A stretch of 64,000 nt of DNA. Source: Bacillota bacterium (GTDB lineage Bacteria > Bacillota > Clostridia > Oscillospirales > Ruminococcaceae). Shown piece after piece: positions 35,758 to 43,421 of the stretch (its first letter is position 1; each line of letters opens with the position of its first letter). The DNA lies in NCBI GenBank assembly GCA_023460535.1, contig JAEWPV010000002.1, forward strand, positions 1 through 64,000. Reading direction: 5' to 3'. The notes under the pieces were generated by a model that did no database searches, was not told the DNA's origin, and worked only from the letters and a program-made list of their open reading frames with translations. The translations under genes and the position numbers were made by a program.

Positions 35758-37830
35758 ATGCGTAGTAAATTAGTCAAAAGAACCGTTGCCGTGCTGCTTA
35801 CCTGCATATATCTAGTGCTACTTGTGCCGATGCTGTATGCAGCACCAGCTATGGGCAAATATGTTCATCAAGAGTTCTTTGCGTCTGATTACAGCATGAC
35901 AGGCCTGTTTGATACAACCGGCATGAACTTTAATTCCGGCACATGGGAGCTGCATGAAGCGGTGTTCACCTTGTGCTTTTCCGTTACACCGCTCATACAT
36001 TTTGATGTATCCAATTTTTCGCTTTCACTCAATGGTCAGCGGTTTTACTCCTCACGCCTGCCCCAGACAAAAGGTCAGGCGCAGCAACTGGAGATTTCGA
36101 TTCCGGTGGATTTAATTAAGCAAGGAAGCAATTGGTTGGAGATTGAAAGCTATATCCGCACAAACGATTCTGAGGCCTGTACGGATGACATCTCGAGCGC
36201 CAGCTGGATGACTGTGTTCAGCGACACTTCAGTCTCAATCTCGTATACCCCTGCTGCAAAAATACAAAGTGTTTCGGAACTATACGACCAGTTCACGAGC
36301 GTCGACGCGCTGGAAAACAACCAGAGCGCTGTATTTGTACCACCCGGTGCCAGTGATACGGAACTGACGGCTGCCGCAATGATCTTGTCCGGAATATCCG
36401 CAAACGCCGCCACAGGGTATGAAAGCATTTCGTTGGATGGCAGTGCTAGCGAAGCTGCAATCACTTCTAAGAAGTATGCAATCTATATCACCCGGTACAA
36501 CAAAATGCTGCCGTCCATTAGCGCATTGCTTACTTCACAGCAGGTTCAGGCGGTACAGGATGGCGAAGCACTTTTGTCCTTGGTTAAGCTTAAGGACGAC
36601 TGCAATGTGCTTGTGATTACGGCAAATGACGCAGGCGCACTGATCAATGCGGCCAGACTGCTGGGAAATCGCAATTATATGCTTCAGATAAAAGCGGATT
36701 GGCGAAAGGTATCCTCGGCCGAGGATGTGACATTTACCTACGACTTGGAGAACGCCACACGTAAGTTAACGGAAAACGGTACCTATGTACACGGTCCCTT
36801 TCGGCAGGAAGCGCAGTTCTATGTGCAAAGCTACCCAAACCGTGTGCTCAAAACAGGAAGTGCCGTTAGCTTATCCTACCGTTACTCCGAGAATATTGAT
36901 TTTAACCGTTCGCTGATGACGGTGTATGTCAACGATGTACCCATTGGTAGCAAAACCCTTTCCAAAGACTATGCCAAGGCAGACAGCGCGACGTTCTATA
37001 TTCCGGCCGATCTTTCGGTAAAAGGGAACTTCGTTGTAAAGGTCGCCTTCGATTTGGAGATTGCCGACCTTGTATGTACATTTCGGCAAGACGAGATGCC
37101 ATGGGCCTATGTCTCGAAAGAAAGCACGGTCACAATCAATTCTGCCGATGTGTCGTCCTTTTTGTTTGATAATTACCCAGATCCCTTTGTTAAGGATGGA
37201 CGGATGAACAACGTAGCAGTTATCCTGCCCGCCAGCCCCGGGCCGGCGGATTATGAGGTTCTGAGTTCGGTGCTGCTGACACTTGGCCGCTTTCAAAAAG
37301 ATAATTCTGGTACGCTGCGCGTAATGTATTCCTCTAATATCGGCGACCTTAAAGAATCCAATGTGATTAACATCGGGCGATTGGAGCAAAGCCCGGTTGT
37401 TGAGCAGATTAACAATCAACTGTTCTTCCGGTTCAGCCCCAAGGGCACAACCATCCGCTCCAACGAAAAGATGCTCATCGAGCCAAACTACGGGGCGACC
37501 TTGGGCACGGCGCAACTGCTGTACTCCCCCTACAGCACCCAAAAACGGGCGTTGCTTGTGATCTCGGGTGTGACAGACAACGGAATGCTCAAAGCGGCGG
37601 ATTACTTAGGGTCAGCAGATAACATCTGGAAGGTTGCGGGGGACGGTTTTGTAGCAGACAGCGATTCGGTGTACTTTTATCGTTTTAAACCGGATAACGC
37701 AAAGCTCATCCTCCCGGGGATCAGTCAGACAGAACTATGGCCCCTTGCGGCAGTAGGATTGTGCGTTCTTGTTCTGCTAATCATCTCTGCGGTACTGCTG
37801 GTAGGAAAGCATAGGAGGAAAAGCAGATGA
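35758..37830 (+). CDS. BcsB-like protein (copy 2)
   Basis: A 690-residue paralogue of the protein at 32652-34826, with signal peptide, the same repeated FSLSLNGQRFYSS and MTVYVNDVPIGSKT segments, and a C-terminal helix (about 660-682). ATG 35758 follows a G-rich site; the frame is open to 35704, but that part reads poorly. Conserved passages shared with copy 1 include DDxSxxxWMxVF, SIDAL/SVDALxxxQSA, GNYPSPFLRDG/DNYPDPFVKDG and LLVISGVTDNGM. It too is followed by a degenerate GGDEF gene with an ATGA overlap. Two BcsB-like proteins next to one synthase suggests a hetero-oligomer. Confidence 0.82.
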   Translation: MRSKLVKRTVAVLLTCIYLVLLVPMLYAAPAMGKYVHQEFFASDYSMTGLFDTTGMNFNSGTWELHEAVFTLCFSVTPLIHFDVSNFSLSLNGQRFYSSRLPQTKGQAQQLEISIPVDLIKQGSNWLEIESYIRTNDSEACTDDISSASWMTVFSDTSVSISYTPAAKIQSVSELYDQFTSVDALENNQSAVFVPPGASDTELTAAAMILSGISANAATGYESISLDGSASEAAITSKKYAIYITRYNKMLPSISALLTSQQVQAVQDGEALLSLVKLKDDCNVLVITANDAGALINAARLLGNRNYMLQIKADWRKVSSAEDVTFTYDLENATRKLTENGTYVHGPFRQEAQFYVQSYPNRVLKTGSAVSLSYRYSENIDFNRSLMTVYVNDVPIGSKTLSKDYAKADSATFYIPADLSVKGNFVVKVAFDLEIADLVCTFRQDEMPWAYVSKESTVTINSADVSSFLFDNYPDPFVKDGRMNNVAVILPASPGPADYEVLSSVLLTLGRFQKDNSGTLRVMYSSNIGDLKESNVINIGRLEQSPVVEQINNQLFFRFSPKGTTIRSNEKMLIEPNYGATLGTAQLLYSPYSTQKRALLVISGVTDNGMLKAADYLGSADNIWKVAGDGFVADSDSVYFYRFKPDNAKLILPGISQTELWPLAAVGLCVLVLLIISAVLLVGKHRRKSR

Positions 37831-38684
37831 ATAACCGTAGGAACTCAATAAGGGCGGATTTTGCGTTTCTTTCCATCGTGGCACTGTGCTTTGGCGGAAC
37901 CATCTTTCTTATGCTCAATTCAGCGAATATTGTGCAAAACAGCATCATGCTGTGCATCGTTTGCATCGTGATTTTACTGACCTATATAACCTCCATGGCA
38001 GTAGGCCTGATTGCCAATGCTGCCGTAATCTTTCTGTTCTTAGCGTATCATCTTGTGTTGTCTGCTCGAACCGGTGTGCCGGTCTCCTATAACAGCTATT
38101 TTTGGATACTCTGGATGCCTTTAATTACCGTGGCGGTTGCGGTGTATTGTCAGATGCCGCATCGGCTGCAAGCGGAGAATCAGCTCCTGCATAGTCAGCT
38201 GATTAAGCTTGCCACGGTAGATGACCTGACCGAGCTTCGAAACATTCGTGGCTTTGAGATTGATGCATTGTCCTATATGAAGATTTCAAAACGGTATAAT
38301 ATGAAGCTTGTGCTGATTCTATGGAAATTCCGCTACTACAAGGAGCTGGAGTACGCAATCGGGACTGAATCGATCCCAGAAGCGGTTCGGGGTGTTTCCG
38401 ATGCCATCCGAGATAATCTACGTACGGAGGATGTGGTTTATCTGCTGGATGATACCCCATACCTATGGGGTACTCTCCTGTTTACCAATCCGGAAATGAC
38501 AGAAGTAATGGTCAATCGCGTCAAACAGAGTGTGTTCAGCGTGGATTTAAGCAAATACACAAAGCAGCTTCCGCCCTTGGATTTAAATGTTGGCGTCTTG
38601 GAATATGAAGGGGAAGACATAACGCCCTTTGTGTTTCTTGGAAAGGCCAAGGAAAAGCTGGACAAGAACACGGAATCGGTATAG
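37827..38684 (+). CDS. Degenerate GGDEF membrane protein with RxxD site (copy 2)
   Basis: A 285-residue paralogue of copy 1, exactly the same length. Four membrane helices lie in the first 110 residues, then a GGDEF-fold domain beginning DDLTELRNIRGF. R199-T-E-D202 keeps the I-site; the active motif is DDTPY (208-212), not GGDEF. The two copies therefore lost catalysis independently or before duplication but both kept RxxD, which argues for selection on c-di-GMP binding. Coupled to the BcsB copy 2 stop by ATGA. Confidence 0.78.
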   Translation: MNNRRNSIRADFAFLSIVALCFGGTIFLMLNSANIVQNSIMLCIVCIVILLTYITSMAVGLIANAAVIFLFLAYHLVLSARTGVPVSYNSYFWILWMPLITVAVAVYCQMPHRLQAENQLLHSQLIKLATVDDLTELRNIRGFEIDALSYMKISKRYNMKLVLILWKFRYYKELEYAIGTESIPEAVRGVSDAIRDNLRTEDVVYLLDDTPYLWGTLLFTNPEMTEVMVNRVKQSVFSVDLSKYTKQLPPLDLNVGVLEYEGEDITPFVFLGKAKEKLDKNTESV

Positions 38685-38699
38685 AAAGGAGACTGCAAA

Positions 38700-39263
38700 T
38701 TGATGATTTCAAACCGATGCAAACTATGTGCAGTATTTTTTGCAGTGTTACTGGTGCTCGGCTCTTGCGGTCAGCAGTCGATTAAGGAACCTCTTGAGCC
38801 GCCGCGACCTACCGCGCAGTCGGCTAGCGATGAATGGAAAGCCTCATCCGAGTCGTCACAAGTCTCGCAGCTTACCTCAGAACAGGTCAATCAGTCGGAC
38901 ATCAAGCTGTATCTCAACGGAAACCGGCTTGAACTGCAGTCAACGCCGGTGATGCAGGAAGACAACGTTATGGTACCGCTTGCCGAGATTTGCGGTTACT
39001 TTAGTCGGCCAATTGAATGCGTGTTGGATGGACAGATACTGACTGTGCAGGACAGCAACAATAAAACCGTCTTTAAAATCACGGCAGGCAGTGATATCGC
39101 CGAGTTAGACGGTAAGCAGGTAGCTATGCCGGCTGCTGCTCAATTGGATGACAAAGGCGCGATGCTGGTAGAACTGTCGTGCTTTAGAACACTGCTTGAT
39201 GCCGACAACCGGTATAATGACGAGTTCTCGGCGGCATATATTACGGAATCGGGGTTGTGCTAA
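38700..39263 (+). CDS. Lipoprotein with copper amine oxidase N-like (stalk) domain
   Basis: A 187-residue lipoprotein (lipobox LGSC, Cys23) with a Ser/Gln/Pro-rich spacer and then a small domain beginning IKLYLNGNRLEL, with MVPLAEICGYF and a TVQD strand, typical of the copper amine oxidase-like N-terminal (stalk) family found on clostridial cell surfaces. AAAGGAGA lies upstream; TTG 38700 or ATG 38703 starts it. It is probably a cell-surface scaffold for the polymer machinery. No enzymatic motif is visible. Confidence 0.65.
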   Translation: MMISNRCKLCAVFFAVLLVLGSCGQQSIKEPLEPPRPTAQSASDEWKASSESSQVSQLTSEQVNQSDIKLYLNGNRLELQSTPVMQEDNVMVPLAEICGYFSRPIECVLDGQILTVQDSNNKTVFKITAGSDIAELDGKQVAMPAAAQLDDKGAMLVELSCFRTLLDADNRYNDEFSAAYITESGLC

Positions 39264-39264
39264 G

Positions 39265-40461
39265 ATGTCGTTAAAAAGATCGATGCAAATCCTTTTGATT
39301 GCCGCCTCGGTGCTTGTGTCGGGGACGGGTTGTGCGCAGGATGTACAGATGGCGGTGGCTCAAAATACCGTATTGTATCCCGCGCCCAGACAGGTGCCCG
39401 AGGTGTACATAAACATATCAGACGAGCAGGTTAAGGATCAGGCGCGTGAACGCAACTATACAGACCTTCCAGCAGACTCCCTGCTTATATCCGGCAGCAA
39501 TCCCCAATCTACTCCGTCCAAAGCTGCAGAAGGGGAGCAGGTTAAGCTTGAACCCTTTGAGGTGAACAGCAAAACACTGTATCGCATTAATGGAGAGGAT
39601 TACCTAATCCGTCGCCCACTCGAGGAAAACTCCAATGCAAAGACAGCGGTAGCAAACTGTGCAAAACGGTTGAACACCTTACAGGCAAGCCACCCCGATG
39701 TGCGGGTCTATACCTACTTTATCACCCGTGCTACCGATTGCAACTGGTTTAGCTCGTATAATAATATCCAGGTCTTTGATTACGCGTCTTACTTTGAACA
39801 ACAGCTCGGAGCTGACACGCAGATTACAAGTAGTAGATATGTGATACAAAACCTGCAAGACTATAAGGACACGGGCTATAAAACCGACTTTCATGTTAAC
39901 AACGTTGGTTCTTATCGCGTGTACAGAGACATATATACGATGCTTAGCGCTGATATGCAGTTATCTCCCTTACAATCCCCGCTGCGGGAGAATGATTTTT
40001 CGAAGCTTCCCATGATCGGAGATTTGTTTGACGAAGAAATGCTAAAAAGCGTTACACTGTCAAATGCGGAGATGGATGTTTTTAAGGTATACGAGTTTGA
40101 TTACGGCAGCTATACCACCTTTGTAAACGATAAAAAAATGACCATAGGTCTGCAAGAAGAGTATGCGAAGGGTATGATAGACCGCAGTCCAACCTTTGGA
40201 CATCAGTTTTCCTATTATGGCGGGCAGACCGGCATTGTACGCTTTGAGTTTGAACAGCCCGATAAGCCAAACCTGCTGCTGCTATCAGACTCGCAGGGAA
40301 GACCCTCTCGCAAGCTGCTTGCAAGTCATTTTAACCGCACCATATTCCTCGACGATGTTCAGTGGAGAAGCGAGGACATCGACAAGATTATACAGGACAA
40401 CGATATCGGTGTCGTAATTTTGATGGGACAGGAAAGCATGTTTGAATTATACAATGGATAA
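39265..40461 (+). CDS. AlgJ/DHHW-like SGNH protein, divergent copy
   Basis: A 398-residue exported protein with a signal sequence ending near Cys23, possibly lipidated although the residue at -3 is not typical. It aligns with the next protein in order of motifs. Where the family has DHHW it has D208-F-H210-V, keeping the Asp and His but losing Trp; the serine motif is SDSQ (341-344) instead of GDSF. It may be a partially active or regulatory partner. The start ATG 39265 is one base after the lipoprotein stop, with only weak ribosome binding. Confidence 0.65.
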   Translation: MSLKRSMQILLIAASVLVSGTGCAQDVQMAVAQNTVLYPAPRQVPEVYINISDEQVKDQARERNYTDLPADSLLISGSNPQSTPSKAAEGEQVKLEPFEVNSKTLYRINGEDYLIRRPLEENSNAKTAVANCAKRLNTLQASHPDVRVYTYFITRATDCNWFSSYNNIQVFDYASYFEQQLGADTQITSSRYVIQNLQDYKDTGYKTDFHVNNVGSYRVYRDIYTMLSADMQLSPLQSPLRENDFSKLPMIGDLFDEEMLKSVTLSNAEMDVFKVYEFDYGSYTTFVNDKKMTIGLQEEYAKGMIDRSPTFGHQFSYYGGQTGIVRFEFEQPDKPNLLLLSDSQGRPSRKLLASHFNRTIFLDDVQWRSEDIDKIIQDNDIGVVILMGQESMFELYNG

Positions 40462-41674
40462 AGTGATGAAACGAATCGAAATGATTATATTCGCCGTTTT
40501 GCCCTGCATCGTAATCCTAAGCTTTACAGGGCTTTATTTCGTGCTGGATGAACGCCAATCCTCCGACAGTCAGGAGTTGACCGCTTTTTCAGCCCCAACG
40601 CTGAGCGGATACCTATCGGGGAGCTTTCAGGAACAGTTTGAACAGGCGCTCAAGGACCAGTTTGCTCTGCACGATCAGGCGATTGGGCTGACGGCGGCGG
40701 TTAAGGCTAAGCTGGGAACTGCCTACAACAGCGTCCATAACCTTTTGCGCGCAATACCTTCAACAGACGGACTGATGCCGTATGGAAATGTGTTTCGCAT
40801 GTATTCGACCGATTGGCTAACCAATATGCCCTATACCTATCAAAGCGAGACGGTACATAACACGCTGCGTAAAGCAGATGAAATCAATGCGTTTTCAAAA
40901 CGACACGCCTCAGCACGCTTTTATGTTTATTACTGCACCCGCGCGGAGGATCTAGACTGGTTTGACCAAACGGAAGGAGTCACAAGCTATCCGTATGCCC
41001 AGCTGCTTCAAAACCGATTGGATGCAAACATTCGGTTTGACCAGTTGAAATTTCGTGATTTTGCCGAGTACAGCCAGATGATTTACAAAACCGACCATCA
41101 TTGGAATCATCGCGGAGCAGCAGGCGGCTATGCGGACATCCTTCGTATGATGTCCCAGGATTATTCGCTTGGCTCCGCGCGCAGTATTTTGTACACAGAA
41201 GACTTTAATAACCTTTTATGGAGAGGTAGCCGCTCACGGGAAAGTGGGGTTGACGTCCCCCTGAGTGGGCTGGATCAGTTTTGTGTCAATCATTATCTTT
41301 TAGGTGAACATAAAACCTGGTTTGGAGACGATGAAAGAACCATTGGTTTGCAGGCGGATTATGCAAAAGGCGAGGTAAACCGCGAGCTGGAATTTGACCA
41401 GTACCTAAATTATTACGGCTTTGAGAGCAAGGTTATTCGTCTTGAGTTTGATGCAAGTGAGCACAACCTTTTGATTATCGGCGACTCCTTTGCCCGTGCC
41501 ATTCGTGAGCCACTGGCTTCTCATTTTGGCACAACCGTGTACGTCAACTTCCGCATTCTTTCCTCTGTAGATCTTGACGAGCTAATGGAGCAATACAGCA
41601 TCGACACAGTACTGCTCATTGGACAGCAGGATGCGTGGAGCGGATATTTTCTAAGCGGAGGTGAAGCAGAGTGA
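40442..41674 (+). CDS. AlgJ/DHHW family SGNH acetyltransferase-like protein
   Basis: A 410-residue membrane-anchored protein with helix at about 15-35. The family signature D218-H-H-W221 and catalytic serine motif GDSF (347-350, S349) are intact. AlgJ/AlgX-type proteins transfer acetyl groups from an MBOAT carrier to a polysaccharide outside the membrane. TTG 40442 lies inside the previous gene with AGGAAAG 5 nt upstream; ATG 40454 is the alternative. It runs directly into the MBOAT gene by a GTGA overlap. Confidence 0.78.
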   Translation: MNYTMDKVMKRIEMIIFAVLPCIVILSFTGLYFVLDERQSSDSQELTAFSAPTLSGYLSGSFQEQFEQALKDQFALHDQAIGLTAAVKAKLGTAYNSVHNLLRAIPSTDGLMPYGNVFRMYSTDWLTNMPYTYQSETVHNTLRKADEINAFSKRHASARFYVYYCTRAEDLDWFDQTEGVTSYPYAQLLQNRLDANIRFDQLKFRDFAEYSQMIYKTDHHWNHRGAAGGYADILRMMSQDYSLGSARSILYTEDFNNLLWRGSRSRESGVDVPLSGLDQFCVNHYLLGEHKTWFGDDERTIGLQADYAKGEVNRELEFDQYLNYYGFESKVIRLEFDASEHNLLIIGDSFARAIREPLASHFGTTVYVNFRILSSVDLDELMEQYSIDTVLLIGQQDAWSGYFLSGGEAE

Positions 41675-43059
41675 TTTTCTCTTCCCTGACGTTTTTGCTG
41701 GTTTTTCTGCCGATTGTCGTGCTATTATACTACGCTTGTCCCGCCAAACTCATGCCTGTGCGCAACGCAGTCCTTTTGGTGGCATCCATCTTTTTTTACG
41801 CGTGGGGCGAACCCCAAAATGTTGTTTTGATTTTGTTGTGCGTGCTCGTTACATATGGGCTATCCTTTGCCATAGCAAGGAAAAAGCTGATTGCGTTGTT
41901 CTTGGCGGTGGTTGCCAATCTCGCGCCGCTGCTGTTGTATAAATACGCCGACTTTGCAATTGTCAACCTCAACGCGATACTGCCGGTTCGGGTTGCGCCG
42001 TTAGGACTTGCACTGCCTGTGGGGATATCCTTTTACACCTTTCAGGTGCTTACCTATGTCATCGACCTGTACAGGGGAAGGGTTACGATTGCCCGCAACC
42101 CGGCATATCTTACCCTGTATATTTTTTTATTCCCACAACTAATTGCAGGACCGATTGTCCGGTATGTGGACATTGAACAACAGATACGAAGCCGAACATG
42201 TACATGGCAGGATATCTCGGCGGGTAGAAGGCGTTTTGTTGTAGGACTTGCAAAAAAACTGATTATTGCCAATCAAGCGGGACTTGTCGTGTCCACAATT
42301 CAACAGCAGGAATCAGCCGGGGCTGCCCTGATGTGGGTTTGCGTCATCTCGTATGGGGTTCAAATCCTGTTCGACTTCTCAGGATACTCTGATATGGCTA
42401 TCGGGCTTGGTATGATCTTTGGTTTTCGATTGACCGAGAACTTTGACATGCCTTATCTTTCGCGTTCAGTAACGGAGTTCTGGCGTCGATGGCATATCTC
42501 GCTTTCCACCTTTTTTCGCGACTACGTGTATATCCCACTGGGCGGAAACCGGCATGGCTCCGCCCGCCAGATTGTTAACCTGTTTATTGTGTGGTTGTTA
42601 ACAGGATTGTGGCACGGTGCGTCTTGGAACTATGCAATCTGGGGAATCTATTATTTTGTGCTCCTAGTGCTGGAAAAAAATATATACGGGAAGTATCTTT
42701 CTCGTTTACCAGCCGTCCTATCGCGGTTGTGTACCTTCTTTTTCTACATGTTCGGTTGGGCTATCTTTATGCACGAGACCAATTCCTTGAGCGACCTTGG
42801 GCGTTACCTTGCGGGACTGTTTACAGGATCAGGCTCTGTAGGTGTGCGCGGTCTTGGCATTCAAGGGAGCCTATTTTTTGTGGTCATAGGGCTTTTTATC
42901 AGCATGGTGCCGTCGGCACGTTGGATTGGCGCGCTATGCCAAAAGCATGCGGGAGCGACAATGCTAATAAAAGAAAGCGCGCTGTTTGTGTTGTTGATTC
43001 TATGTGTGTTTGTTGTTGTAGGTGAATCATTTAACCCATTTATCTACTTCCGCTTCTAA
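41671..43059 (+). CDS. MBOAT O-acyltransferase, AlgI/DltB type
   Basis: A 462-residue polytopic membrane enzyme with about eleven helices. The two invariant MBOAT histidines are present: H275 in WRRWHISLS and catalytic H315 in TGLWHGASWN. It brings acetyl groups across the membrane for the AlgJ-like proteins encoded before it, so the polymer is probably O-acetylated. GTG 41671 follows GGAGG and overlaps the preceding stop. It is the last gene of the operon before a terminator. Confidence 0.92.
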   Translation: MIFSSLTFLLVFLPIVVLLYYACPAKLMPVRNAVLLVASIFFYAWGEPQNVVLILLCVLVTYGLSFAIARKKLIALFLAVVANLAPLLLYKYADFAIVNLNAILPVRVAPLGLALPVGISFYTFQVLTYVIDLYRGRVTIARNPAYLTLYIFLFPQLIAGPIVRYVDIEQQIRSRTCTWQDISAGRRRFVVGLAKKLIIANQAGLVVSTIQQQESAGAALMWVCVISYGVQILFDFSGYSDMAIGLGMIFGFRLTENFDMPYLSRSVTEFWRRWHISLSTFFRDYVYIPLGGNRHGSARQIVNLFIVWLLTGLWHGASWNYAIWGIYYFVLLVLEKNIYGKYLSRLPAVLSRLCTFFFYMFGWAIFMHETNSLSDLGRYLAGLFTGSGSVGVRGLGIQGSLFFVVIGLFISMVPSARWIGALCQKHAGATMLIKESALFVLLILCVFVVVGESFNPFIYFRF

Positions 43060-43148
43060 GCATTTGAGCCTAAGTAGACTTAAATAGTAAAGCAATACGC
43101 GACTGTATACTGGCGGATAATATTTGAATATCACAAATTACTATAACT

Positions 43149-43200
43149 AAAACAGAGCCGCTGCGGTTGCTTTTTGCAGCCACGTTGACTCTGTTTTTTA
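43149..43200 (+). terminator. Intrinsic terminator of the exopolysaccharide operon
   Basis: AACAGAG (43151-43157) pairs with CTCTGTT (43189-43195) around an inner GGTTGC/GCAGCC stem, and is followed by six T residues. Confidence 0.75.
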
Positions 43201-43203
43201 GTT

Positions 43204-43401
43204 ATACAACAGCCGCTTTGGCATAAGTTTGATGGTGGCTCAGCCGCCTCATCCACTCACTTTCATATTGGGGGGGTTACCAATACGATAGACATAAAGC
43301 CTTCTATTAACAGTTATGGCTCCGGCTTTGTCTATGAAAACGAAAAGGAAATCGTACGAACTAACTTTTCAGCGGCTGTATTTCATGAGTTTAAAGAATA
43401 A
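43204..43401 (+). pseudogene. Possible 3' remnant of a lost gene
   Basis: An open frame of 65 codons with natural-looking composition but no start or ribosome site ends at TAA 43399-43401. It contains HFHIGG, DIKPS, NSYGSGFVYENEKE and a C-terminal NFSAAVFHEF. The upstream part runs into the EPS terminator. I do not recognise the protein. It could be a truncated tail of a surface or secreted protein, or chance. Confidence 0.3.
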
Positions 43402-43421
43402 TACAAAAAAGTAAATCTAGC

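Noticed and set aside
43060..43110. Third copy of the dispersed element (AGTAGACTTAAATAGTA)
   Set aside because: Only a short AT-rich match with blocks in a different order and no inverted ends.
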